Shown here: in pieces, positions 18,260-25,942 of the stretch | How the letters are laid out: every line of letters begins with the position of its first letter | How positions within the stretch are numbered: the first letter of the stretch is position 1 | From: Paenibacillus bouchesdurhonensis | GTDB taxonomy: Bacteria > Bacillota > Bacilli > Paenibacillales > Paenibacillaceae | Reading direction: 5' to 3' | Length of the DNA: 64,000 nt | Assembly (NCBI RefSeq): GCF_900155685.1 | Contig: NZ_LT732548.1 | Location: 4,578,330 to 4,642,329, forward strand | Program-made: the position numbers and the translations under genes | The notes under the pieces: generated by a model | Seen by the model: only the letters and a program-made list of their open reading frames with translations | Database searches by the model: none | Told to the model about the DNA's origin: nothing

Positions 18260-19642
18260 CTACGCACCCTCCATTAATCTTAGAAGCATTTGTCCAAAAG
18301 CCTTCTCAAATTCCGCTCCCGTGTTCGTCACGGGAATGTCCGTCTCGATTTGCGCATCAAAACTATCGCTGTGCGGCACAACTCCAGCCGTCTTCATCTC
18401 GTAATGAAAGGAGTCGCTGATTCCCGAGGCAAGTATCTCGTTCACCTTTTCCGAAGAAAACAAGGAGCCCTGAAAACGCGAGCGATCATTGTATTTCGTA
18501 ACGATCACCTTTGACTTGGCATTGAAATAAGAAGCCTTCTCTCGATCAAGAACCACCTCCACATTACGAGCTGTACTGAGGATTGCATGTAAATTGTTCG
18601 GTATGCACAGGCCGAATACATCGATATGAATCATCGTTTCTTGGAAGCTTCTGAATAGATCTAGCGGCATGTCTAATAGGACGAGATTGAATTTGGTTCG
18701 CAAAACGGAAATCAAGCCTACCAATTTCTCGCTGTTATAAAATTGATCCATCAGCTTGCGGTCATTGAAGGAATAACCCAATGAAGAAAGCCAGAAATGA
18801 TCCTTGATATTAAAAGCCGTCGTCATATACTCCTGAGGTCTCGCCAGCGTGCGGATCAACGATGCGCTCATTTGCTCGTCTTTATTCGTCCGTTCGTGGA
18901 ACCGGCTGAAATACATATTCATGCTGCGATACTCAGCATCCATGTCGATAATGATGCTGCTAAGCCCTCTTTTGCTAGCTTCATGCGCCAAATTAACCGT
19001 CGTACTGGTCAATCCGTTTCCGCGATGGCCGGTAATTGCAACGACTCTGCTGATTCCTCGGCTTATATTGGCTATGTCCCTCGTCAAGCGGTCGGTGGCA
19101 GTCAGTTCAGCCGACGCCTCTGGCTTCGAGCGAAAACGGTCAAAGAAGGAGCGCTTCTTCACGCTCTGTCTTTGCCCTAATTCCTTCGAATCCCCGCCTA
19201 CAATCTTCGTTTCTGTTCTTACGTCTTTATGTATGGGGCCAGTATCTTTCTTGCCCATCTGCTCTAGAGAGCGTTGAAATACCTGCGCCGGTATTCTTAC
19301 CGTATCGCTGATGATTATCTTCAAATAATCAAATCTTTGCGTCAGCATTTCCAGTTCAAATGGTTTCATGAAGTCTCGAGTAATGAGAACAACAGGGATA
19401 ATCGGGATGCTGTTCACCTCAACCCATTCCAGCAGCTTAGTCAATTCCTCCTGATCGAGGCTCGGTTTTTGCGTAAATGCTTCATCTGTGATAAGGACAC
19501 CATCGCCTAGGGGGTTGCCTCCATCCAGATAATCCGACAAATTTCGCAATTCGAGTGTCTCAGAATGAATGACCGCTGTCTTCTTAGGCAAGTACTGCGT
19601 CACGATTCTATGAAACCCACCACTGACGATAAGCAGCTTCAT
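18260..19642 (-). CDS. TadZ/CpaE-like MinD-family protein with degenerate P-loop
   Basis: First gene of the operon, 460 residues. The N-terminal 150 residues look like a receiver-type or regulatory domain, followed by a linker with charged residues and a MinD-like domain from about residue 190. The P-loop reads VAITGHRGNGLTSTTVNLA, so the lysines of the deviant Walker A (KGGxGKT) are replaced. A DMDAEYRSM segment and VLLDMPLDLF follow as in this fold. TadZ/CpaE proteins localise the Tad machine to the cell pole and several carry atypical P-loops. The ATG at 19642 follows GTAGGTG, and a promoter lies about 70 bp upstream. Confidence 0.7.
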   Translation of the reverse strand: MKLLIVSGGFHRIVTQYLPKKTAVIHSETLELRNLSDYLDGGNPLGDGVLITDEAFTQKPSLDQEELTKLLEWVEVNSIPIIPVVLITRDFMKPFELEMLTQRFDYLKIIISDTVRIPAQVFQRSLEQMGKKDTGPIHKDVRTETKIVGGDSKELGQRQSVKKRSFFDRFRSKPEASAELTATDRLTRDIANISRGISRVVAITGHRGNGLTSTTVNLAHEASKRGLSSIIIDMDAEYRSMNMYFSRFHERTNKDEQMSASLIRTLARPQEYMTTAFNIKDHFWLSSLGYSFNDRKLMDQFYNSEKLVGLISVLRTKFNLVLLDMPLDLFRSFQETMIHIDVFGLCIPNNLHAILSTARNVEVVLDREKASYFNAKSKVIVTKYNDRSRFQGSLFSSEKVNEILASGISDSFHYEMKTAGVVPHSDSFDAQIETDIPVTNTGAEFEKAFGQMLLRLMEGA

Positions 19643-19713
19643 ATATTCACCTACTAAAGAAATAATCTATGTAAATCTCTGTATTAGTAATATTTACCTC
19701 GCTAATGCAGAAC

Positions 19714-19742
19714 ATTATACAAGTAACCTATAGAGCACACAA
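19714..19742 (-). promoter_or_regulatory. Sigma-A-type promoter of the Tad/T7SS operon
   Basis: On the minus strand TTGTGT (19742-19737) and TATAAT (19719-19714) are separated by 17 bp, and TG lies just before the -10 box. This is about 70 bp upstream of the first gene start at 19642, and I see no other obvious promoter between the genes down to position 1, where gaps are under 80 bp. Confidence 0.6.
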
Positions 19743-19848
19743 TACCTTATTTGTATAAATAATCCTTAATATGGACTTATTACCCACCTTCAAAGGTCTT
19801 AAGATTCACGGTATTTCAAGAACAGGAATAAAGTAGGAGGTTGTTTTT

Positions 19849-19899
19849 TTGACAAAATACGGGAAACAGGAGAGAATATTGACGTCTTTAACTAAATGA
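19849..19899 (+). CDS. Possible 16-codon leader ORF before prepilin peptidase
   Basis: An AGGAGG site at 19835-19840 is followed 8 nt later by a TTG codon that opens a 16-codon frame ending in TGA at 19897-19899. That stop lies just before the GGAGAGG site of the prepilin peptidase gene. The strong ribosome binding site with no other gene to serve is the main reason to list it. It may be a regulatory leader peptide, the remnant of a decayed gene, or chance. Confidence 0.3.
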   Translation: MTKYGKQERILTSLTK

Positions 19900-19913
19900 A
19901 GGAGAGGTTGTCT

Positions 19914-20360
19914 ATGAAAATATCGTTCGCAGTTGTCTTCTTTCTTCTTCTCCTAATTTGCAGTTTTGTTGATCAGAAATGTCGGATCATCCCGAATCGC
20001 GTGGTTATTCTCGTGCTTATATTAGGATTGCTGAACAGTTGGCTTTATACATCGCTAGAAGATTCCTTTATTGGTATTGTTGTTCCTTCTTTACTGCTGC
20101 TCATCGCTAAATCCAAATGGAATTTCTATATCGGTGCCGGGGATATCAAGCTATTATCAGCAATTGGGGCTTGGGTCGGCTGGTATGCCAATATTTATGT
20201 GCTTCTGTCGGGCGGAGTACTTGCCCTAATTTATGTGGGGGTAATAAGAGGCTTGCACCGTGAAAAGATTTTGTCCGTGCCTTTTGCTCCGTTTCTGTCC
20301 GCGGCAGCCATAATCATATATGTAGGAGACGTTATTCTACAACTATACTTTCTCCCATAA
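19914..20360 (+). CDS. Short prepilin peptidase (TadV/CpaA-like, A24 family)
   Basis: The 148-residue membrane protein has six or so hydrophobic helices and both catalytic aspartates of type IV prepilin peptidases: Asp20 in VDQKCRIIPN and Asp77 in GAGDIKLL. It lacks the N-terminal methyltransferase domain of PilD, as expected for TadV/CpaA. The ATG at 19914 follows GGAGAGG by 6 nt. It is encoded divergently from the Tad/T7SS operon, with 271 bp between the starts, and is the likely processing enzyme for the Flp-like or pseudopilin-like proteins at 11948-13218. Confidence 0.88.
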   Translation: MKISFAVVFFLLLLICSFVDQKCRIIPNRVVILVLILGLLNSWLYTSLEDSFIGIVVPSLLLLIAKSKWNFYIGAGDIKLLSAIGAWVGWYANIYVLLSGGVLALIYVGVIRGLHREKILSVPFAPFLSAAAIIIYVGDVILQLYFLP

Positions 20361-20464
20361 CTTTAAATAGAAGAGTCACTTCCCTTAAGGATTGAACTAT
20401 TACTCAGGGTATATTAACCGTTCAGTAACAATGTGATAACCTCCAGCTTCGAATACACTGTACG

Positions 20465-20507
20465 AAAAAAGCCCACCTCCACTCTTCGGATTAAAGTGGA
20501 AATGAGC
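20465..20507 (-). terminator. Rho-independent terminator after pectate lyase gene
   Basis: A hairpin with the stem TCCACT/AGTGGA extended by further pairs to GC/GC is followed on the minus strand by six T residues (20470-20465). It lies 27 bp beyond the stop of the pectate lyase gene. Confidence 0.75.
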
Positions 20508-20533
20508 TTAGGAAAGCTTATCAATATTTGGGT

Positions 20534-22426
20534 CTAACGCGCCCCAATATTCGTTCCGCTTGGCGTGCCCGAGCCGATTAAGTCGCTGCCCGCCGCAAGC
20601 TTCAGGAAATTGCCGAGATTTGGAGAACCGTCGCCATTCCGCGTCAACGAAGGAGTTAAGCTGACGAAATCCTCGGCGCTGGCCAGTAATCCTTTGGCAT
20701 TTTCGCTTTTTTTGTTCTTCCACCATACGTTCGTGCTGGATACATCAGTGCCGCTTGTCTTGTCGCTTGATCCGCCTTGGAAGGATAAATTATTCGTGAA
20801 GATATGCGTGCCCACATCGAAAGCGAAATTGCTCTGTCCGTTCGACCAGGATGTGTTATTCTTCATTTGGATGGAGCCTGGATTGCTATTATAAGTGAAG
20901 CCGTGCTTCTTGTTCTGGAAAGCGATGCTGTTCTCGACAATATGGTTGACCCCGATTTTCTCCCCGCCCAGCTTGAAGCCGTTCCCATCGCTATTCGTCG
21001 TCGAGGTGCCATCGGAAGTCTGCCCATTATGATGAGCTATGCTGTTGCGGATCGTGACCGCTCCAATCGGGCCAGTATCGGATTTGGTGTACAAATCCCA
21101 ACCGTCATCGACATTATAAGCCGCGATACAGCCGTCAAATACGTTGCCCGGGCCGACGGTCAACTTCGCTGCGAAGCCATCCGCATCCTCCCCATCATCC
21201 GGATCATAGTTGTCATGAGAATATGAATTGATTACGAGGTTATAGCTGGGCCATTCATCGAATTGCGCGGTTGAAGCATAGCGTCCGATTTGGATGCCCG
21301 TATCCCGGTTATGATGCGCCTCGATCTGCTCGATCCGATTGTAGTTGCCGCCGATATACAACCCGTTATCTCCAGCGCCTTTAATTTCAAGCCCTTTGAT
21401 GAGCCAATAGTGTCCGAATAGTTGAATGCCGCGATTCGTTGAAGCAAAAGCCTGGGCCGAGAAATCGAGAACAGGCTTCTCACTGCCGTACGCAACCAAA
21501 TTTTTGCGGGCGCTTGAGGTACCGTTATTGCCGCGTTCAATCGTGATGGTCGAGTCAAAGCTGTACGTTCCTCCACGCATATAAATCGTTTTGCCTGGAG
21601 CGATTCTGGTAATCGCAGCTGCAAGCGTGGTTGGTTTATCCAAGGTTCCAGGGTTGCTGGCAGAGCCATTCGCCGCTACAAAGAGATCCCCCTCGGCAGG
21701 AGCGGGTTCCTGCGGATCCGGGTCAGTCGGGGTCGGATTTGGGTTCGGATCTGGATCTGTTGGCGTTCCTCCTCCTGCCCCTTCCGATACGATGACGTTA
21801 TCGTATTTAGCTAAAGACTTGCCTGTAACGAAGCCAACTGCTCCCGCAGACAGGCTGGAATCAGTGGCTGTCAGCTCCAGCGTATTGTTCACGTACATTT
21901 TGAGGGTAGATCCTGAGAGCTCCAGCTTGACGTTATACCAAACACCCGTTGACAGCGCATAGTCCTTAGTAACGAGCGTCGAGGAGGAACCGCCTACCTT
22001 CTTGCGAATTTCCAGCTTGCCACCCCCGCTATTGTACAGAGAAGCTGCATAATAATTGTTGCCGTCCTTATAGCGCCCCGCCACATACGTACGGTTGGTG
22101 CCATTGAAATTATCTACTTTAACATCAGCTTGTATCGTATAATTGTCCCAGGATGCACTTCCGGCGGATGTACGTCCTTCGCTTGTGCCCGTCTGGGCAT
22201 ATACATTAGAGCCCCCATCCTCCACTACGGACCAAGTACCAGTAGTATGCGTCCAATTGCTGCTGTTACCGCTTTCAAAATCATCGCTAAAGAGAGTTGC
22301 CGCACTGGCCTGACCTCCAGGCAGCCATGGAAGCATAAGCGCAATACATAAGACGATAGCAATAACTTTCCAAGGATGGATATTAAAAGATCGGCTAAGC
22401 TTAATAACGGATGATTTAGAGTTCAT
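20534..22426 (-). CDS. Secreted family 9 polysaccharide lyase (pectate lyase) with LamG-like module
   Basis: The 630-residue exported enzyme has a signal peptide ending near residue 42 (QASA-A), a concanavalin-like module (about 43-215), a Pro/Asp/Thr-rich linker (about 218-250) and a right-handed beta-helix domain to the end. The helix domain has the hallmarks of PL9 lyases such as Pel9A: an N-terminal FVAANGSASNPG segment, DADGFAAK and NVDDGWDLYTK segments that build the calcium site and active centre, and repeated NSIAHHNG/NSIAFQNK turns. PL9 enzymes cleave pectate by beta-elimination. I used the ATG at 22426 (GGAGG upstream); the longer frame lacks a ribosome site. A cre-like site lies about 130 bp upstream, fitting catabolite control of a pectin-degrading enzyme. 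Confidence 0.9.
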   Translation of the reverse strand: MNSKSSVIKLSRSFNIHPWKVIAIVLCIALMLPWLPGGQASAATLFSDDFESGNSSNWTHTTGTWSVVEDGGSNVYAQTGTSEGRTSAGSASWDNYTIQADVKVDNFNGTNRTYVAGRYKDGNNYYAASLYNSGGGKLEIRKKVGGSSSTLVTKDYALSTGVWYNVKLELSGSTLKMYVNNTLELTATDSSLSAGAVGFVTGKSLAKYDNVIVSEGAGGGTPTDPDPNPNPTPTDPDPQEPAPAEGDLFVAANGSASNPGTLDKPTTLAAAITRIAPGKTIYMRGGTYSFDSTITIERGNNGTSSARKNLVAYGSEKPVLDFSAQAFASTNRGIQLFGHYWLIKGLEIKGAGDNGLYIGGNYNRIEQIEAHHNRDTGIQIGRYASTAQFDEWPSYNLVINSYSHDNYDPDDGEDADGFAAKLTVGPGNVFDGCIAAYNVDDGWDLYTKSDTGPIGAVTIRNSIAHHNGQTSDGTSTTNSDGNGFKLGGEKIGVNHIVENSIAFQNKKHGFTYNSNPGSIQMKNNTSWSNGQSNFAFDVGTHIFTNNLSFQGGSSDKTSGTDVSSTNVWWKNKKSENAKGLLASAEDFVSLTPSLTRNGDGSPNLGNFLKLAAGSDLIGSGTPSGTNIGAR

Positions 22427-22558
22427 GACAGAACCTCCATTAATAAAAGATATTGTTAGCACTTTTCTTGACACACCCGGAGCAATACGAATATTCACCT
22501 CCCCTTTGACACAGCATCACACTCGGTGCACGCGAGTGCTACTAGTTATGGTAGTTTT

Positions 22559-22572
22559 TTAAAGCGGTTACA
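22559..22572 (-). promoter_or_regulatory. cre-like catabolite control site
   Basis: On the minus strand TGTAACCGCTTTAA matches the CcpA-binding consensus TGWAANCGNTNWCA at 13 of 14 positions. It is about 130 bp upstream of the PL9 lyase start. The rest of the 285-bp gap to the oxidoreductase gene holds a terminator and no gene. Confidence 0.5.
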
Positions 22573-22642
22573 TCAATAATCATTTTTACATATTATAGTT
22601 TTATTACCTTAATAGGGAGTGTCTAGAAGCTGCTTATTAATT

Positions 22643-22678
22643 AAAAAAACCTTGAGGACATTGAGTTCCGTCAAGGTT
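22643..22678 (-). terminator. Rho-independent terminator after Gfo/Idh/MocA gene
   Basis: Perfect stem AACCTTGA/TCAAGGTT with a 15-nt loop, followed on the minus strand by a run of T residues. It lies 34 bp past the stop of the oxidoreductase gene. Confidence 0.8.
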
Positions 22679-22711
22679 CTTATCGAAGTCTTTTGAAATA
22701 TAGCCTACCCC

Positions 22712-23707
22712 TTATTCAAATGGATACTTTATTCCCCACTGGGCACGCACTTGGTCAAGCAGCCGCATAATGCCTAGCGATTCCGCCAATGTTATTGTGC
22801 TGCTCTCCGTTTCCCCTGCCAGCAGGCATCGGCCTACCTCTTCCGCTTCAAAGGCATAACCCACAGCTATCCGGTCATCCGTAACCATCTCTGCCTCCTG
22901 GCCTCTCACCAGAAGAGTTGCTGTGTTGGCATTCAAGAAAGACGGAATGTGAATCGAGCCTTCTGTTCCGTAAATATATGCTTCATTTGTAAGGTCAAGC
23001 CGAACCGCCCCGTGAAGCGATGCCGAACGTCCTTGTCCATAATCCAGCAAAATTGAAAAATGCTCATCTACCCCGGTCTCGCCGATGTGGGCAGTACTCC
23101 AAACTTCCTCTGGGTCCGCACCAAAAATCATCGAGGCGAACGATACGGGATAAATCCCCGCATCCAACAATGCACCGCCTCCAAGCTCTAGATTCAGCAA
23201 TCTTCCGCTTGGATTCCAGTCGCTGCGAAAACCAAATTCCGCCTTGACCAGCTTCACTTCACCGATCCGGCCTTCCTCCAGCCACTTTCTGACCTGAACG
23301 ATCGGCGGCAAAAACCGCGTCCACATCGCCTCCATCAAGAACAAGCCCTTCTCTTTAGCCAATGCAATAATCTCTTCAAGCTCCCGGCTGTTCACCGTAA
23401 TCGGCTTCTCGCACAACACGGCCTTTCCTCCCCGCAAAGCGGTTATCACATTGTCTCGATGAAAGGGATGCGGTGTTGCCACATAGATCGCATCGATCTC
23501 GGGATCATTTGCTAATTCCTCATAGCTCCCATAGGCACGGGGAATACTGAACTTGGCAGCAAACTGCTCGGCACTATTGCGGGTACGCGAGCCAACTGCA
23601 GCTCCTTCCCCATTGCTGACATACGTTAAATCTGCGGCAAACTTCTCGGCTATCCAGCCTGTCCCCATGATGCCCCAACGAATTGTCTTCCTCGTGTTCT
23701 CTTTCAT
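22712..23707 (-). CDS. Gfo/Idh/MocA-family oxidoreductase
   Basis: The 331-residue NAD(P)-dependent enzyme has an N-terminal Rossmann fold with GIMGTGWIAEKFA (residues 11-23) and the family signature CEKPIT (about 94-99), followed by the alpha/beta C-terminal domain (KAEFGFRSDWNP, GGGALLDAGIYPV). Family members oxidise or reduce sugars, inositols and dihydrodiols; the substrate cannot be told from sequence. The ATG at 23707 follows GGAGGAATGGC; a longer frame to 23776 is not supported. It has its own terminator, and stands alone between the lyase and the PTS regulator. Confidence 0.88.
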   Translation of the reverse strand: MKENTRKTIRWGIMGTGWIAEKFAADLTYVSNGEGAAVGSRTRNSAEQFAAKFSIPRAYGSYEELANDPEIDAIYVATPHPFHRDNVITALRGGKAVLCEKPITVNSRELEEIIALAKEKGLFLMEAMWTRFLPPIVQVRKWLEEGRIGEVKLVKAEFGFRSDWNPSGRLLNLELGGGALLDAGIYPVSFASMIFGADPEEVWSTAHIGETGVDEHFSILLDYGQGRSASLHGAVRLDLTNEAYIYGTEGSIHIPSFLNANTATLLVRGQEAEMVTDDRIAVGYAFEAEEVGRCLLAGETESSTITLAESLGIMRLLDQVRAQWGIKYPFE

Positions 23708-23888
23708 GCCATTCCTCCATATCCCTGTTATCACAAGCGAGTAATATTTTAAAGTCCTCTCATCCCATACTACCAATTTTTAGTCGCGATCACCATGCTG
23801 GTTGGATATCTATGTCGACTGAGCTATAATGAGAGCAATTTAAGCATGATCATGAACAAGAATTTTGAATGAGGTGTTGATCCGAACG

Positions 23889-25838
23889 ATGAATACACGT
23901 CAACGAGAGATTTTGCGAATGCTGCTAGGCGAGCCTGGCCGCTCCTTTGTCGTGCGCGATTTGGCTGCGAGCTTGAGCTGCTCGGAGAAGACGATCCGGA
24001 ACGACTTCGAAGCCATCGATGCCTATTTGGCCGAACAGGGAAAGGCAAAGCTGCTGCGGAAACCGGGAATCGGGGTCGATCTGGACATTGAGGAGCATGA
24101 GCGGGTCAAGCTGTTCGATCAATTATTCCGCTCCACCGCGGATACCGGGTATGAACGGGATGATAACCGAATTGCCGCCATCGCTTACGAGCTTCTTATG
24201 AATACCAAACCAACTACGCTTCAGGAATTGGCAGAGAAGTATTATGTCAACCGAGCCATCATCAAAAGGGATCTGGACTCCCTAAATCCATGGCTTCATA
24301 AACGGCGACTCGAGATCGTCTCCAAGCAAAGAGTAGGCATCCTCATTGAAGGAGCTGAGAAGGACAAGCGGGCTGCTTTGTCCAAAGTATCCCTGCTAAT
24401 CGAAACCTCGACCAACGATTTTATAAAAAAGAGGTTCGAAGCCTATGAGATAGACCTCGTTACCCGGGAATTAAAACGGCTGGAGAGGAAGGAGGCCTTT
24501 CATTTTACAGATGAAGCTTTCGAGAATCTGCTGATTCACACACTGCTTATGATCCGCCGAACGAAGCTGAATCAACCGATTTCCTTTTCGGAGCAGGAGC
24601 AAGCCTTTATTCGGGAGAAAAGAGAGTACCAATGGACGCTGGACTTTATTCGACAGCTGGAGCGTTACTTCTCGGTACACTTCCCTTCAAGTGAGGCCGC
24701 TTATTTAACAGCGCATCTCCTCGGAGCGAAGATCCGTTCCCGAACCCGGCTGGATAGCGGCAGGCTGACGGAACACCCGCTGAAAATTACCGCAGAGGTC
24801 ACAGAGGTCGTGCAATCGCTCATGAGGAAAATGTCCAGCCTTACATTCATCGATTTTGAACGGGATCTTACGCTGAAGGAAGGGCTGAGTATTCATTTAA
24901 GCTCTACGATCCATCGATTGAGCTACGGCCTGAGCGTAACGAATCCATTGCTGCAGGATATTAAGAAAATGTACCCCTATATGTTCAGCATGGTCATTTA
25001 TGCGACTAACGAGCTAGGCCATAACTTTCAGTTCACCGTTCCCGAGGATGAGGTCGCTTATCTAACCCTGCATTTTCAGGCAGCGATTGAACGGTTAAAC
25101 AAGCAGACGAGGCTTATTAAGAATATCGTTACCGTGTGCCATATGGGAGTTGGCATCTCGCAAATCCTGCGTACGAAGCTGGAACGAAAATTCAGCGGAA
25201 TCCAGGTCATGGATTCTGTCAGAAGAGCCGATTTAAATACATACCTGGAGCATCACCCGGTGGATTTTATCGTATCCACAATCCCACTGAACGATATAGA
25301 CGCAATGGACATCCCCCATATCGTGGTATCTCCTTTGTTAGAGCCTGCCGATGTGAAAAAAATTACAAATTTCCTCGAACGACTGGAAGAACACCCGCTG
25401 GAAGCATCGGCCTCTTTTTTGCAAATGTATACGAAGCCTGCACTCATTTTTTCTCAGGTCGAGGTTTCCCACCGCTTTGAAATTATTGAGCAATTGGCTA
25501 ACAGCCTACATGCCAAAGGTTATGTCGAGCAGGATTATGCCCATCAGGCCCTGCTTAGGGAAAGAGTCTCGGCGACGACCATTGGCGGCGGAATTGCAAT
25601 TCCGCACGGCGATCCCAAGCTTGTGAAACAATCCCAAATCGCCATTGCTACGTTGAAGGAACCGCTCGAATGGGAGCAGGATAAGGTATCAATCGTGTTT
25701 ATGCTGGCGCTGCGGAACCAGGAGCAAGAAAATACGAAAAAACTATTTCATCGCCTCTCCCTCCTGAGCGAGCAGCCGTCTCTTATTCAACAATTGATCC
25801 GGGCCAAGGAAGCTGAGGACATCTTCTCGCTCTTATAA
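23889..25838 (+). CDS. BglG/MtlR-type PTS-regulated transcriptional activator
   Basis: The 649-residue regulator has an N-terminal DNA-binding HTH region (about 1-60, with a second HTH-like region to about 120), two PRD domains (about 180-400), an EIIB-like domain with VCHMGVGIS (Cys about 416) and an EIIA-like domain with AIPHGD (His about 573). Such multidomain regulators (MtlR, ManR, LicR type) are switched by phosphorylation from HPr and the cognate EIIB. The start is uncertain: the ATG at 23889 is 12 nt from GAGGTG, a TTG at 23877 is closer, and an ATG at 23865 lacks a site. The PTS gene 104 bp downstream is its probable target. Confidence 0.88.
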   Translation: MNTRQREILRMLLGEPGRSFVVRDLAASLSCSEKTIRNDFEAIDAYLAEQGKAKLLRKPGIGVDLDIEEHERVKLFDQLFRSTADTGYERDDNRIAAIAYELLMNTKPTTLQELAEKYYVNRAIIKRDLDSLNPWLHKRRLEIVSKQRVGILIEGAEKDKRAALSKVSLLIETSTNDFIKKRFEAYEIDLVTRELKRLERKEAFHFTDEAFENLLIHTLLMIRRTKLNQPISFSEQEQAFIREKREYQWTLDFIRQLERYFSVHFPSSEAAYLTAHLLGAKIRSRTRLDSGRLTEHPLKITAEVTEVVQSLMRKMSSLTFIDFERDLTLKEGLSIHLSSTIHRLSYGLSVTNPLLQDIKKMYPYMFSMVIYATNELGHNFQFTVPEDEVAYLTLHFQAAIERLNKQTRLIKNIVTVCHMGVGISQILRTKLERKFSGIQVMDSVRRADLNTYLEHHPVDFIVSTIPLNDIDAMDIPHIVVSPLLEPADVKKITNFLERLEEHPLEASASFLQMYTKPALIFSQVEVSHRFEIIEQLANSLHAKGYVEQDYAHQALLRERVSATTIGGGIAIPHGDPKLVKQSQIAIATLKEPLEWEQDKVSIVFMLALRNQEQENTKKLFHRLSLLSEQPSLIQQLIRAKEAEDIFSLL

Positions 25839-25907
25839 AACACTTTTTGCCGGAAGCTGCGGTAAAAATTAAAACTTTTCCTCTGTTTTATTAGGTTAAT
25901 ATTTAAT

Positions 25908-25921
25908 TGTAAACGATTTAA
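25908..25921 (+). promoter_or_regulatory. cre-like site before PTS gene
   Basis: TGTAAACGATTTAA matches the CcpA cre consensus TGWAANCGNTNWCA at all but one position, and lies 21 bp before the PTS start codon, in a position where bound CcpA would block transcription or elongation. Confidence 0.5.
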
Positions 25922-25942
25922 AACACAGGGGAGGTTCGCCAA

